DNA of 64,000 nt from an uncultured Sphingomonadaceae bacterium (GCA_947497315.1 CANMFX010000001.1:248001-312000); one strand, 5' to 3'; positions 1 to 9,576 are shown, counted from the first letter of the stretch. Translations and numbers: made by a program. Notes: generated by a model from the letters alone, not told the origin.

Positions 1-494
1 TGGACGGATGTATCGCCATGGCCGACGGCACCAGCAAATGGATCACCAGCGACCGCGCGCGCGCGCATGCCCATCTCGAAAGGGCGCGGTGTGATGCCAT
101 ATTGGTTGGGGCCGGTACGGTAGCGGCCGACAATCCTGGGCTGGATGTCCGTCTTGCCGGATTGGAAGATCGCTCACCCCAACCGGTGGTTCTCGGCAAA
201 GCGGAGGTCGGAGATCACTGGACCGAAATTTCCGAACCTCAGGCTATTGCGGAGTTGGATCAAACAAACTGGCTGCTGGTCGAGGGGGGTGCTGCTACCG
301 CTGCTTCTTTCCTGCAAGCCGATCTGGTTGATCGCTTGCTGCTTTATCGGGCACCGATCATCATTGGCGGCGGTTTACAAGGCATTGGCAATATTGGCAT
401 TGGCAGTCTTGACGTCGCTCACGGTCAATGGACCCGGCTGGATCGCCGCGATTTGGGCAACGATGTGCTTGAGATATATGAACGTGCCGCCTAA
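1..494 (+). CDS. ribD: RibD reductase domain, 3' part (5' end outside window)
   Basis: The frame is already open at base 3, so this is the C-terminal part of a longer gene. The visible residues start DGCIAMADGTSKWITS, which matches the start of the RibD C-terminal reductase domain (substrate loop before the WIT motif). The LVEGGAATAASFL stretch is the conserved reductase motif, and IIGGG follows near the end. RibD is the bifunctional deaminase/reductase of riboflavin synthesis, and this domain reduces the ribosylamino-uracil intermediate with NADPH. It lies 31 bp upstream of ribE on the same strand, so an operon is likely. The deaminase half is not in the window. Confidence 0.93.
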   Translation, partial: DGCIAMADGTSKWITSDRARAHAHLERARCDAILVGAGTVAADNPGLDVRLAGLEDRSPQPVVLGKAEVGDHWTEISEPQAIAELDQTNWLLVEGGAATAASFLQADLVDRLLLYRAPIIIGGGLQGIGNIGIGSLDVAHGQWTRLDRRDLGNDVLEIYERAA

Positions 495-525
495 GTTCGC
501 GGCCTAGATTTTATAAGGGCTTCCC

Positions 526-1140
526 ATGTTTACAGGCATAGTTTCCGATATCGGTACAATAACCAAGGTGGAGGAGCGCGGCGATCTGCGGCTGGTGATA
601 TCCTGTCACTATGACATGAGTAGCGTCGATATTGGTGCGTCCATAGCCTGCTCTGGTGCTTGTTTAACGGTTGTTGACAAAGGGTCAGACTGGTTTGCAG
701 TGGACATCTCAGCAGAAAGTATATCCAAGACCGCGAAATCCATGTGGTCAGAAGGCGGCAAGCTTAATCTCGAGCGGGCCTTGAAAGTCGGCGATGAGCT
801 TGGCGGTCATATTGTCACCGGCCATGTCGATGCAGTGGGCGAAATAGTGTCGGTGGAAACAGAAGGTGATTCGCATCCCGTCCGCATCCACGCCCCTGCC
901 GACATTGCTCCCTATCTGGCACCAAAAGGTTCGATCACCGTCGATGGCATTTCACTCACCGTCAACACTGTAGACGATCAGCAGGATGGCAGTACGATTT
1001 TCGGCCTGAACATTATTCCGCACACGGCCAGCGTCACGACTTTCGCAGATTTGAAAGCCGGTGATCAGGTCAATCTGGAGATTGATGTACTGGCGCGCTA
1101 TCTCTCACGCATGGAGAAATTGCGCGCCATTACGGCTTAG
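526..1140 (+). CDS. ribE: Riboflavin synthase, alpha chain
   Basis: A 204-residue protein starting MFTGIVSDIGTI, the hallmark N-terminus of riboflavin synthase. The family has two repeated lumazine-binding barrels. Here repeat 1 has the CSGACLTV motif and repeat 2 begins near residue 98 (GHIVTGHVDAVGEI) and has the VDGISLTVN motif. The enzyme dismutates two 6,7-dimethyl-8-ribityllumazine molecules into riboflavin. Length is typical. It follows ribD directly. The 31-bp gap leaves no room for an FMN riboswitch at this gene. Confidence 0.97.
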   Translation: MFTGIVSDIGTITKVEERGDLRLVISCHYDMSSVDIGASIACSGACLTVVDKGSDWFAVDISAESISKTAKSMWSEGGKLNLERALKVGDELGGHIVTGHVDAVGEIVSVETEGDSHPVRIHAPADIAPYLAPKGSITVDGISLTVNTVDDQQDGSTIFGLNIIPHTASVTTFADLKAGDQVNLEIDVLARYLSRMEKLRAITA

Positions 1141-1147
1141 ATCTGCC

Positions 1148-2005
1148 TTAGAACGGCAGCCATCTCTGCTTTTTGCTGAATTTCATATAGCCAACATTTG
1201 CGCCTAGCCGCAAACCTGCACCCAGTCTCACCGGGATCAGGACCTTGTCGCCGCTGCGCAAATAGCTCACATGGAAACCGCCAACAAAATAGGCCGCGCC
1301 CTCCCCCGCAGGAAAGCGCTGGTAAAGATCTTCAGTGTCGTAGAGATTATAAACTAGGACAAAACTGTTCGCGGCGTTGCCACCAACATCAAAACCGATA
1401 GATGGTCCGGTCCAGTAGACGGGTCGTTCACCCTCAATCTTGTGGTGCAACTTGCCGGAGCCGTAACGCAAACCCACCACGAAAGCGCCAGATGCTTCGC
1501 GCCCGGCAATATAGGCATTGGGTCGGCCCTGTTTCTTCAAGATGTCTTCAATAACCCCGGCAAGGCCCTTGGCGCCTTTACCGAATACGCCCTCGGCAGC
1601 GCCGATAAGGTCATCGTCCTGATAAGTGGTCGCTTCGTCAACATTCGCGATAACATTCCCGTTTTCGTCGTAACCATTTTGGTCATAGCTGTTCTCGTTG
1701 ACGGCATCGTCATAGCCTGTGCCATCATCAACCTGACCGGGTTGGGCGATGTCGCTGTTAATATCGCCGCTGACGGTAGTATTTTGCTCTGGCTCAGGCG
1801 TTTCAAAATTTCCATCATAGTCCAGAGTATCGAGATCAGCATCAATCGCGTCATTCGGATCAATCGTCTGTACCTGCGCAAATGCAGGCGACATGGCTGG
1901 TGTGCATGCCAATGCGGCGACAGCGAACAGGCCAAGCAATCTCGAACCGAGACTCTCGCGGATATTTTTTTTCACAGACATTTCCTTTGGACACGACTTA
2001 GACAT
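1148..2005 (-). CDS. DUF1134 (EipA-like) envelope protein
   Basis: About 285 residues. The start at 2005 (MSKSCPKEM) is chosen because GGAAGGAG sits 7 nt upstream; the open frame continues further 5' without a better site, and an internal ATG at 1981 is the alternative. An N-terminal signal peptide ends near AQVQ. A low-complexity acidic Asn/Asp/Tyr-rich linker follows (DDAVNENSYDQNGYDENGN region). The C-terminal ~140 residues match the DUF1134 family, with a glycine-rich SGAFVVGLRYGSG motif and GPSIGFDVGGN. The Brucella member EipA is a periplasmic cell-envelope integrity protein; a similar role here is inferred. It is convergent with ribE, 7 bp away. Confidence 0.85.
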   Translation of the reverse strand: MSKSCPKEMSVKKNIRESLGSRLLGLFAVAALACTPAMSPAFAQVQTIDPNDAIDADLDTLDYDGNFETPEPEQNTTVSGDINSDIAQPGQVDDGTGYDDAVNENSYDQNGYDENGNVIANVDEATTYQDDDLIGAAEGVFGKGAKGLAGVIEDILKKQGRPNAYIAGREASGAFVVGLRYGSGKLHHKIEGERPVYWTGPSIGFDVGGNAANSFVLVYNLYDTEDLYQRFPAGEGAAYFVGGFHVSYLRSGDKVLIPVRLGAGLRLGANVGYMKFSKKQRWLPF

Positions 2006-2275
2006 GGGTAAACTCCTTCCCATACCAGCCGCTTTCGACTTTGGCGTTTCGTGATGACTACGCAATGAACGGACGACGACCCGAGTCGATTTTACGACCT
2101 GTTGAGTGTTCGAACCCACGTTTGGCTTCAAACATGGCCGGATTGCGCTAAACAGACCAGGTTCCACATAGTTTTTGTCCACTAAGCCAAATTGACAGCT
2201 TCAGCAGGCACTTTACCCATTGCAGCCGCTGCGATGCCCCGTTATAGCGCATGGCCTTGGCCAAGCCAGTCGTGC

Positions 2276-2367
2276 GGACACGTGGGTGAGCGGCTGAAAC
2301 CACCTCCCTGCTAAGGAGGCAAGGGCCTCACGGTCCTTCGAGGGTTCGAATCCCTCCGTGTCCGCCA
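2276..2367 (+). tRNA. tRNA-Ser (anticodon GCU)
   Basis: The acceptor arm GGACACG (2276-2282) pairs with CGTGTCC, followed by discriminator G and an encoded CCA ending at 2367. The anticodon loop reads CTGCTAA inside a CCTCC/GGAGG stem, giving anticodon GCT (reads AGC/AGU). A long variable arm (GGGCCTCACGGTCC), as in class II tRNAs, and a normal T arm (GAGGGTTCGAATCCCTC) are visible. It lies between the DUF1134 gene and the polysaccharide locus. Confidence 0.97.
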
Positions 2368-2522
2368 TTTATTAACATGACTAGCACCAATAGCCCTGAT
2401 CGCATTTAGGTCATCAAAGGCTGTGCTTGATGCCCTCTACAGAAGACCTTATAGCGACCTCTCACCGCACCAAATTTTTGTCATCTAGAGTACAGACAAG
2501 AACGGAGCGCAATACTTGAAGC

Positions 2523-4007
2523 GTGGTTGAGACTAAGATGGGATATGGCTTGAAAACAGTAAAATTAAACAAGCTAACAGCCAAATGGCTTTCGGCTTTC
2601 CCGGCAGCAGTTTCCTCCGCCAACGCTAGATTTTATGCGTTTACTTTATTCATCGTTTGTACTTTTCTGATGGGTGGTGGATCGCGGGATGACATCCAAT
2701 CGCTCTTGTTGCTGAGGCCGTTATCTATTATTTTCGTGGCATATGCCTTCTCGGTTTCGAGCCATAGGCGTTGGACTGGAAACCTATTTCCGATCCTCAT
2801 GCTAGCTATCTTAGCCATACTTATGATGCTGCAACTTGCACCATTACCGCCTTCGGTTTGGGCAGAATTGCCACAAAGGCAGATTTACTTTGATATCGCA
2901 ACGCTAGCAGGGATGGAGCAGCCGTGGCGTCCGCTCACCCTTTCGCCTTCAAAAACGCTCAATAGCTTGTTCTCACTGTCTGTCCCCCTAGCCGCGATGC
3001 TGCTATTCATGAATTTAGAGAGGCCCGACCAACGGCGAGCACTTGTGGTCATATTGTTACTGGCATATTTTAGCGCCATGTTGGCGATGCTGCAGTTAGG
3101 CGGCTCTTCAAGTGGCCCATTGTATTTCTACCAAATTACCAACAACGGACAAGCTGTTGGCCTGTTTGCCAATCGAAATCATCAGGCTGTCTTGCTGGCA
3201 TGCGCAATAGTTATCGCAGCTTGGTATGCCGGAACAATAAAGCGGTCCGAGAAATCTGCCACAATTAAAGTCAGCGCGGTAATTGCATCAATATTTGTGC
3301 TTTTGCCACTAATTTTTATTACCGGTTCTCGCGCCGGACTTGTACTGGCACTGCCCGCCTTTATTTTTGCCTTGCTATTCGTTTACAATGGCAAATTTTT
3401 TTCGGATGCACCCCAAAAAAATACCAAACGAGTGAGAAAGTCAAAGTTCAAATTCTGGCAGAGGTTTTCTATCAAAAATTTAATTGCGGGGGCGTTCATA
3501 TTGACGCTTGTATCGATAGTGGGCGCCGCTTTCTATGCATCAAGAACTGCTGCATTTGATCGTCTTACAAGTGGTGATGCACAAGCAGAACTGAGGCTTG
3601 ATCTTCTACCGACGCTGCTAACAATGGTTCAAGAATATATGCCGTGGGGTACCGGCTTTGGGTCTTTTGAACATGTCTATAAGATTTTTGAACCACTTGA
3701 CCTGCTCAAAGCAGAGTATCTGAATCAAGCTCATAGCGATTGGTTGCAAATTTTGATCGAGGGCGGGTTGCCGGTAGTAGTTCTAATTGTCGTATTTCTG
3801 GGGTGGCTGCTTGCCCGAAGTCGGCGAGTGTTTGATAGTTCAATTACAAAAAGCAGACGTAGTCGCGTATTCCTCTCGGTCACCATAATTGGGTTTCTTG
3901 TCGCAGCGAGCATCGGTGACTACCCTCTCAGGGTACCATCCATGATGGCTGTTCTAGCTGTTTTTCTTTGTGTATTTTCTGAAGCGACGGCTAGGTCTAA
4001 CCGTTAG
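2523..4007 (+). CDS. O-antigen ligase/Wzy-family membrane protein
   Basis: 494 residues from a GTG at 2523; an ATG at 2538 is an equally possible start and neither has a strong ribosome site. There are about ten to twelve hydrophobic segments. Motifs of the O-antigen ligase/polymerase fold are visible: NRNHQAVLLAC, ITGSRAGLVLALP, and the periplasmic-loop/Wzy_C pattern GTGFGSFEHVY followed by AHSDWLQILIEGG. It opens the polysaccharide locus and precedes the export lipoprotein. A second protein of this family occurs at 20259-21557, so one may be the repeat-unit polymerase and the other a ligase; sequence alone does not decide which. Confidence 0.85.
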   Translation: MVETKMGYGLKTVKLNKLTAKWLSAFPAAVSSANARFYAFTLFIVCTFLMGGGSRDDIQSLLLLRPLSIIFVAYAFSVSSHRRWTGNLFPILMLAILAILMMLQLAPLPPSVWAELPQRQIYFDIATLAGMEQPWRPLTLSPSKTLNSLFSLSVPLAAMLLFMNLERPDQRRALVVILLLAYFSAMLAMLQLGGSSSGPLYFYQITNNGQAVGLFANRNHQAVLLACAIVIAAWYAGTIKRSEKSATIKVSAVIASIFVLLPLIFITGSRAGLVLALPAFIFALLFVYNGKFFSDAPQKNTKRVRKSKFKFWQRFSIKNLIAGAFILTLVSIVGAAFYASRTAAFDRLTSGDAQAELRLDLLPTLLTMVQEYMPWGTGFGSFEHVYKIFEPLDLLKAEYLNQAHSDWLQILIEGGLPVVVLIVVFLGWLLARSRRVFDSSITKSRRSRVFLSVTIIGFLVAASIGDYPLRVPSMMAVLAVFLCVFSEATARSNR

Positions 4008-4135
4008 GAGAACGCAATTTCGATTGAACGAAAGCCCAATACGGTCGAGATGAGCGACAGACCAAATCGGATGGTTTACGTCACCGGATCACTCGTCTAT
4101 CAACCGGTTCGAAAAAAAAATGGAAACTCGTATTT

Positions 4136-4846
4136 ATGTTGATTCGCCTCCCCCTGCTTTTGTTACCCGTGCTGCTTGCATCATGTGCGGGCTCTTCAGT
4201 TGTAGGCTCCAGTCCCAATGTGACACTTGTTTCTTCGGACGATTTGCCGGAACCATCCCGAGCAGACTTGCTGGCGACGAACAGACCCTATTTGATTGGG
4301 CCATTTGACAAACTCAACATCGATGTTTTCGGGATTGAAGATTTAAATAAGAAAGTCCAGATCGATGCTAGTGGCCGTTTGTCCTTTCCACTGGTTGGCG
4401 TAATTGAGGCTGCGGGCTCAACACCTGACGAACTCGCAAATGAGATTGAGAAAAGGCTTCGCGGTCGTTATGTTCGGGATCCTCAGGTGACGGTCAATCT
4501 GGACGAAACGGTTAGTCAGGTTATCACCGTTGACGGACAAGTTGATAAGCCTGGCCTCTATCCTGTAATTGGAAGAATGACCTTGATGCGTGCCGTTGCA
4601 ACTGCGGGCGGCACAACAGAATTTGCTAAACTTAACGATGTCGTTATTTTTCGTAACGCTGATGGCCAACAAATGGCTGGCCTATACAACCTTAAGGATA
4701 TCCGCCGCGGCAACTATTCAGATCCAGAGGTTTTTGCAAACGATGTCGTTATTGTTGGTGATTCCCAAGCAAGAAGAATATTCAAAGACTTTTTACAGGC
4801 CTCGCCGCTGCTAACTACACCCCTGATCATTTTATTCCAAAAATAA
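4136..4846 (+). CDS. Polysaccharide export lipoprotein (Wza/GumB type)
   Basis: 236 residues. A lipoprotein signal ends in LLASC. The mature part has the polysaccharide-export (Poly_export) pattern YLIGPFDKLNIDVFG...GRLSFPLVGVIEAAG at about residues 52-100 and a following SLBB-like domain (VITVDGQVDKPGLYPV, RAVATAGG). This family forms the outer-membrane export channel with the inner-membrane co-polymerase. It is shorter than E. coli Wza (about 380 residues) and similar in size to GumB-like forms. The co-polymerase/kinase gene follows 43 bp downstream. The start at 4136 has no strong ribosome site, but a start any further downstream would truncate the signal peptide. Confidence 0.92.
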   Translation: MLIRLPLLLLPVLLASCAGSSVVGSSPNVTLVSSDDLPEPSRADLLATNRPYLIGPFDKLNIDVFGIEDLNKKVQIDASGRLSFPLVGVIEAAGSTPDELANEIEKRLRGRYVRDPQVTVNLDETVSQVITVDGQVDKPGLYPVIGRMTLMRAVATAGGTTEFAKLNDVVIFRNADGQQMAGLYNLKDIRRGNYSDPEVFANDVVIVGDSQARRIFKDFLQASPLLTTPLIILFQK

Positions 4847-4889
4847 AACAGATAATCTTGTCAGCGTTAAATTTAGGTAGTACTTTTGA

Positions 4890-7070
4890 ATGACCATTTT
4901 TGAAGAAAATAATGAGCAAGAGCGGGATAAAAAACGGTTGTACGAGGGCGCTGCTCAAGAAAACCCGGTTCTGTTACAATACTGGCAGGCCATACTCCGC
5001 CACAAAATCGCTATCATAGTAATCATTATTACGGCAGTTATTTTATCCGTAATCACAACGCTGCTTATGACACCTCACTACACAGCGACGTCCCGGATTG
5101 AAATCAACCGAACGCAAGACAAGGTAACAAATGTCGAAGGCGTAAAAAGTGATGATGTTGGTCAGAATCTGGAATTTTACCAGACCCAATATTCTCTTCT
5201 CGAAGCTCATTCGCTGGCAGAGCGGGTGGTAAGACAGAAAAATTTGGCCTCGCAGGAATCATTTTTCGATTTATTTGGTGTTGATGCGGACAACAGCGGC
5301 TTGATTGCCTCGAATACAAATAGAATGAGTGCCGCCGAGAGAAACAAGAGGCAAAATCTTGCTGCCCAAATCCTGCTAGAAAACGTTTCCATCTCTCCCA
5401 TCCGTGGCTCCAGCCTGATTGATGTCAGCTTCAATAGCCCCGACCCGCAATTTTCTAGTGAAATTGCCAATACATGGGTCAGTGAATTTATTGAGTCCAA
5501 TCTTGATCGGCGATATGATTCAACTTCCGATGCAAGAGAGTTTCTTTTGGAGCGACTGGCTCAACTTCGCCAAAGTCTTGAAGAATCAGAGCGAAAACTG
5601 GTTCTATATGCCGACAACAATGAAATCGTGACTCTTTCTTCCAAGCAGGACAGTGCTGGCAGAACCATAAGCAATCAGACATTGGCATCCGCGAATTTGG
5701 AAGCACTGAACACTTCGCTGGCTAAGGCGACTGCTGAAAGAATAGCCGCGGCGAGTGAAGTTCAGTCCAACGGAACTGACAAAAACTCTTTGGCAAATCT
5801 CGCTCTTCATGGAATTCGAGAGCAGCGAGCTTTAGCAGCTGCAGAATATGCCAAGTTACTTGTTCAGTTTGAACCTGAATACCCAGCAGCGAAAGCATTG
5901 GCATCACAAATTGCCGACCTTGACGCCAGTATTGCCCGCGAAGATGCACGATCTCGGTCAGGCACGATTGCCCGCTATCGCGAAGCGTTGAAAAGTGAAC
6001 AAGACCTACAGCGAAAAGTAGAACTTTTGAAAGCAGAATTTAGCGGTGAGCGGCGGACCTCCATCCAGTATAATATTTATCAGCGTGAAGTGGATACCAA
6101 TCGTCAGTTGTACGACGGATTGTTGCAGAGATATAAAGAAATTGGCGTTGCTGGAGTAGGTAGTAACAACATTTCGGTAGTTGATCGGGCGCGCGCGCCC
6201 GAGAGGCCGTCAAGCCCGAATGTAATCCTGAATCTGCTGTTTGGCATTCTGGCCGGCCTACTGGTTGCCCTGGGATATGTTTTCGTATCGGAGCAAGTCG
6301 ACCAATCTATCAAGGATCCCTCAGAATTGAAAAACAAACTGGGCATTGCGGTTCTTGGGTCGATACCAGACTTGAACAAAGAAGATATCATTACATCCCT
6401 GCAAGACAAGAAATCTCAAGCCTGGGAAGCCTATCTTTCGATAAGAACCAGTTTGTCCTTTTTGACTGATCATGGCGTTCCCCGGTCCTTTCTGATGACA
6501 AGTACCCGTCCAAACGAAGGAAAAAGTACGTCCGCTTTCGCTCTTTCTTCTGTTTTAGCAAGTGCGGGTAAAAGAGTGTTGCTTGTAGATGGCGATATGC
6601 GAAATCCATCACTTCATCGTATGTTAGGTATCGAAAATGTAGCCGGGCTCAGCAACTACCTGTCTGGTTCGAATGACATGAAGAATATGATCCAGAATAC
6701 AGCGATAGAGAATTTTCACGCTATGACGGCTGGTCCGATACCCCCCAATGCAGCGGAACTTTTGAGCAGTGAGCGTATGTCGGACTTGGTGGTGCTACTC
6801 GGGAAAGAATTTGACCATATCATCGTGGATGCTCCTCCGGTGTTGGGGCTTGCAGACATACCGTTGCTCAGCAATTCGGTTGAAGGTGTTATTTACACTG
6901 TCGAAGCGAATGGTGTGAAAATGAAGGGTATTGAGTCTGGGCTACAACGTGTGCGATCTTCGAAGGCACATATATTTGGAGCAATCGTGACAAAAGTTTC
7001 GACGCAGCAGTCAGGTTATGGATATGGCTATGACTATCAATATAGCTATGGAGCCAAAGTGGAAGCATAA
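4890..7070 (+). CDS. Polysaccharide co-polymerase with bacterial tyrosine kinase (Wzc/GumC-ExoP type)
   Basis: 726 residues. The N-terminal Wzz domain has transmembrane segments near residues 35-55 and 445-465, enclosing a long coiled-coil periplasmic region with a GNVR-like QREVDTNRQLYDGLLQRYKE motif before the second segment. The cytoplasmic BY-kinase domain has Walker A TRPNEGKST, Walker A' LLVDGDMR and Walker B HIIVDAPPV. The C-terminus carries the tyrosine cluster GYGYGYDYQYSYG that is autophosphorylated in this family. It controls chain length and export with the upstream lipoprotein. The stop codon abuts the next ATG at 7071, so the genes are co-transcribed. Confidence 0.95.
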   Translation: MTIFEENNEQERDKKRLYEGAAQENPVLLQYWQAILRHKIAIIVIIITAVILSVITTLLMTPHYTATSRIEINRTQDKVTNVEGVKSDDVGQNLEFYQTQYSLLEAHSLAERVVRQKNLASQESFFDLFGVDADNSGLIASNTNRMSAAERNKRQNLAAQILLENVSISPIRGSSLIDVSFNSPDPQFSSEIANTWVSEFIESNLDRRYDSTSDAREFLLERLAQLRQSLEESERKLVLYADNNEIVTLSSKQDSAGRTISNQTLASANLEALNTSLAKATAERIAAASEVQSNGTDKNSLANLALHGIREQRALAAAEYAKLLVQFEPEYPAAKALASQIADLDASIAREDARSRSGTIARYREALKSEQDLQRKVELLKAEFSGERRTSIQYNIYQREVDTNRQLYDGLLQRYKEIGVAGVGSNNISVVDRARAPERPSSPNVILNLLFGILAGLLVALGYVFVSEQVDQSIKDPSELKNKLGIAVLGSIPDLNKEDIITSLQDKKSQAWEAYLSIRTSLSFLTDHGVPRSFLMTSTRPNEGKSTSAFALSSVLASAGKRVLLVDGDMRNPSLHRMLGIENVAGLSNYLSGSNDMKNMIQNTAIENFHAMTAGPIPPNAAELLSSERMSDLVVLLGKEFDHIIVDAPPVLGLADIPLLSNSVEGVIYTVEANGVKMKGIESGLQRVRSSKAHIFGAIVTKVSTQQSGYGYGYDYQYSYGAKVEA

Positions 7071-8306
7071 ATGCCAAAGCGAGACCCATCTCGGCACGCT
7101 CCCGATTCACGCAAAGTCTCGGCTTTGCTGTGTATTTGGACAATCGCGATCGTGCTGGCCTTCGTCTCCATAATGATATCTCTAGGCGGTATTACCAAGA
7201 AAAAGGCACCAGAACTTGCTACATCCGTTTGGCCGATAAATGGCTTCGCATTGCAATCTTCTGCGGGAAGAAGCGTTCGAGAAGCGATTATAAACAATAA
7301 GAATAGCTTTCCCGATTCAATCAATGCCTCCACAACAGAAATTGCCGAGCGCGCTTTCGCTCATGAACCAAATGCCTCTAGCGCAGTAACAGTTATGGCG
7401 CTGGGCGCTCAGGAGCAAAGCAGGCGACGTTTGATGGAGCAAAGCGTCGAGCTTTCAAGGCGAGACAGTCTGACAAGCGCTTGGATGATCTTTGACAATG
7501 GAAAGCGCGATGATCTGGATGGTGTGCTTGAGTATTATGATATCTCCATGCGGACAAGCGGTATCGCTTCATCGACTTTTTTGCCGGTAGTTGCCAAAGT
7601 GTTAGCGGATGATCGTTTTATCGATCCCCTGGCAAAACTACTCGCCAAAAACCCTCCTTGGGCAAGGCGATTCTGGGAAATAATTATTTATGAGAAACCG
7701 TCTTTGAGCAACGCTGCGACTCTGCGCTTGGAACTAATTGACGAGGAAAAAATTCCGGCAAATGTCTATGCAGACAATGCATTAATTCAAAATCTGGTTG
7801 CAGCCGGGTTATTTGATGAGGCGCTGCAGCTATATCATAGGTTGACGGGACGGAAAGCCACTGGGAGATCATTTGTTCGCGGCGGTAACTTCGAACAAGC
7901 TTCGACTTATCCACCGTTGGATTGGCAGGTTGTGTCCAACGGTGATTTCGGCTCAGATATAGATAGCGCAAACGGCACCATGAACGTCAGTGCCATTGGC
8001 AGCGCAGGCGGTATCTTCGCGCGCCAGCTTATAAAGCTTCCCGCAGGAGACTTTATTTTTAGTGCCACTCTTAATTCTGCGCCAGAAGGTATGGGCATAT
8101 TGATCGCGGAATTAAAATGTGCCCAAGCCATCACACCCAGATTCAAGCCGGTAAAAATCCCATTACGTGCAGGAAAAAATGTTAGGACGGTGGAAGGTAT
8201 TCGAAGCAATTGTTCCTATTACTGGCTGGATATTTCCGGACGCGCAAATGAAGGCTCTGACGGTTTCGATGCAACCATTACTAATATATCATTTGTCAGT
8301 GAATAA
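7071..8306 (+). CDS. Membrane-anchored protein of the polysaccharide operon, function unknown
   Basis: 411 residues, not recognised as a named family. One transmembrane segment lies near residues 18-42, so most of the protein is probably periplasmic. The middle part (about 90-255) looks helical and TPR-like, with repeated short Ala/Leu helices. The last ~140 residues (from RGGNFEQAS) look like a beta-sandwich of the carbohydrate-binding type. It is packed between the kinase gene and the initiating sugar transferase with zero spacing on either side (stop then ATG), so it probably acts in assembly or export of the same polymer. That role is inferred from context only. Confidence 0.75.
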   Translation: MPKRDPSRHAPDSRKVSALLCIWTIAIVLAFVSIMISLGGITKKKAPELATSVWPINGFALQSSAGRSVREAIINNKNSFPDSINASTTEIAERAFAHEPNASSAVTVMALGAQEQSRRRLMEQSVELSRRDSLTSAWMIFDNGKRDDLDGVLEYYDISMRTSGIASSTFLPVVAKVLADDRFIDPLAKLLAKNPPWARRFWEIIIYEKPSLSNAATLRLELIDEEKIPANVYADNALIQNLVAAGLFDEALQLYHRLTGRKATGRSFVRGGNFEQASTYPPLDWQVVSNGDFGSDIDSANGTMNVSAIGSAGGIFARQLIKLPAGDFIFSATLNSAPEGMGILIAELKCAQAITPRFKPVKIPLRAGKNVRTVEGIRSNCSYYWLDISGRANEGSDGFDATITNISFVSE

Positions 8307-8912
8307 ATGGCAAGCGTTATGAAACGAATTTTTGATATATGTGTAAGCATATTTCTTATGCTGCTTTTAGCACCACTTATTTTGATTATTGCAATACTTA
8401 TATTGATGGTGATGGGAAAACCGGTTCTATTCACCCAAAAGCGCCCGGGTATTAAAGGCTCTCCATTCATGATGGTAAAATTTCGAACCATGCGCAATGC
8501 TGTTGATAAAAAGGGAGACCCATTACCTGATTCCAAAAGACTCTCAAGATTTGGAATTTTTTTGCGCAATACAAGCTTGGATGAACTTCCTGGACTCTGG
8601 AACGTTTTGAATGGGGACATGAGTATGGTCGGCCCAAGGCCATTGCTTATGCAATATATGCCTTTGTACAATCAAGAACAGCTTCGCCGTCATGAAGTAA
8701 AGCCGGGCATTACCGGGTGGGCACAGATTAATGGTCGTAATGCGATCAGTTGGGAACAAAAATTTAAATATGATGTCTGGTATGTGGACAATCAGTCATT
8801 TTGGTTAGATGTTAAGATATTATTTCTTACGCTTGGGAAGACGATTGCACGCAAAGGCATAAATGCTGCCGATGACGCAACCATGCCCATATTTACAGGC
8901 TCCAAAAGCTAA
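8307..8912 (+). CDS. Initiating phosphoglycosyl transferase (PglC-like sugar transferase)
   Basis: 201 residues, the compact monotopic type. One N-terminal membrane helix (about 11-34) is followed by the bacterial sugar transferase domain: QKRPGIKGSPFMMVKFRTMR, the LRNTSLDELPGLWNVLNGDMSMVGPRPLL core with the DE dyad, and GITGWAQINGRN. Enzymes of this kind move a sugar-1-phosphate from a UDP-sugar to undecaprenyl phosphate and start the repeat unit. PglC-sized members next to PglD-like and PglE-like genes usually use UDP-N,N'-diacetylbacillosamine; that substrate is inferred. The gene overlaps the next start by one base. Confidence 0.94.
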   Translation: MASVMKRIFDICVSIFLMLLLAPLILIIAILILMVMGKPVLFTQKRPGIKGSPFMMVKFRTMRNAVDKKGDPLPDSKRLSRFGIFLRNTSLDELPGLWNVLNGDMSMVGPRPLLMQYMPLYNQEQLRRHEVKPGITGWAQINGRNAISWEQKFKYDVWYVDNQSFWLDVKILFLTLGKTIARKGINAADDATMPIFTGSKS

Positions 8913-9562
8913 TGGTATCAACATCCTACGGCATTTACGGCGCTTCTGGATGTGGTCGGGGTGTTATGCCCTTGTTGGGCTCAAGCACACAGGAATTTGA
9001 TGGTGAAAGGCTTTTTATCGACGATGGGTGTGCCTTAGAATCAGTGAACGATTTCCCAGTCCTTACTTATCACGACTTTCTCAATCGGCCGTCAATCAGC
9101 AAATTTGTGACAATAGCCATCGCAGATGGGCAGGTTAGAAGAAGGTTAGCCGAACGATGTGCAAAGGACGGTCTGCGTTTTCATTCGGTAGTCGCACGCG
9201 AGCACGTTAGAATGGTCGATTGTGAAGTCAAAGAAGGCGCCATTTTCTCGCCCTATACAACGTTGACTAGCAACATACGAATAGGGCGTCATTTTCACTG
9301 CAATCTTTATAGTTATGTCGAGCATGACTGTATCATCGGAGATTATGTCACGTTTGCCCCCGGAGTGAAATGCAATGGAAACGTCCACATTGGCGACCAG
9401 GCATATATTGGTGCCGGTGCCGTCCTGAAGCAGGGTACGCCTGAAAAACCTCTGATCATTGGTCCTAGGGCGGTCGTTGGGATGGGGGCAGTAGTTACCA
9501 AAGATGTGCCGGCGGACTCTGTTGTTGCAGGAAATCCGGCGCGCTTGTTGAAAGAAAATTAG
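8912..9562 (+). CDS. PglD/NeuD-type sugar O/N-acetyltransferase
   Basis: 216 residues. An N-terminal Rossmann-like PglD domain (YGIYGASGCGRGVMPLL) is followed from about residue 95 by a left-handed beta-helix with hexapeptide repeats and a typical end, VVGMGAVVTKDVPADSVVAGNPARLLKEN. PglD acetylates the 4-amino group of UDP-4-amino sugars using acetyl-CoA. Its start overlaps the sugar transferase stop, and the PglE-like aminotransferase lies nearby on the opposite strand (11192-12370), so a bacillosamine-like initiating sugar is likely. Confidence 0.9.
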   Translation: MVSTSYGIYGASGCGRGVMPLLGSSTQEFDGERLFIDDGCALESVNDFPVLTYHDFLNRPSISKFVTIAIADGQVRRRLAERCAKDGLRFHSVVAREHVRMVDCEVKEGAIFSPYTTLTSNIRIGRHFHCNLYSYVEHDCIIGDYVTFAPGVKCNGNVHIGDQAYIGAGAVLKQGTPEKPLIIGPRAVVGMGAVVTKDVPADSVVAGNPARLLKEN

Positions 9563-9576
9563 CGCTATTGCCAGAT

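Noticed and set aside
495-525. FMN riboswitch in front of ribE
   Set aside because: The gap after ribD is only 31 bp, too short for the riboswitch, and no conserved FMN-box sequence was seen.
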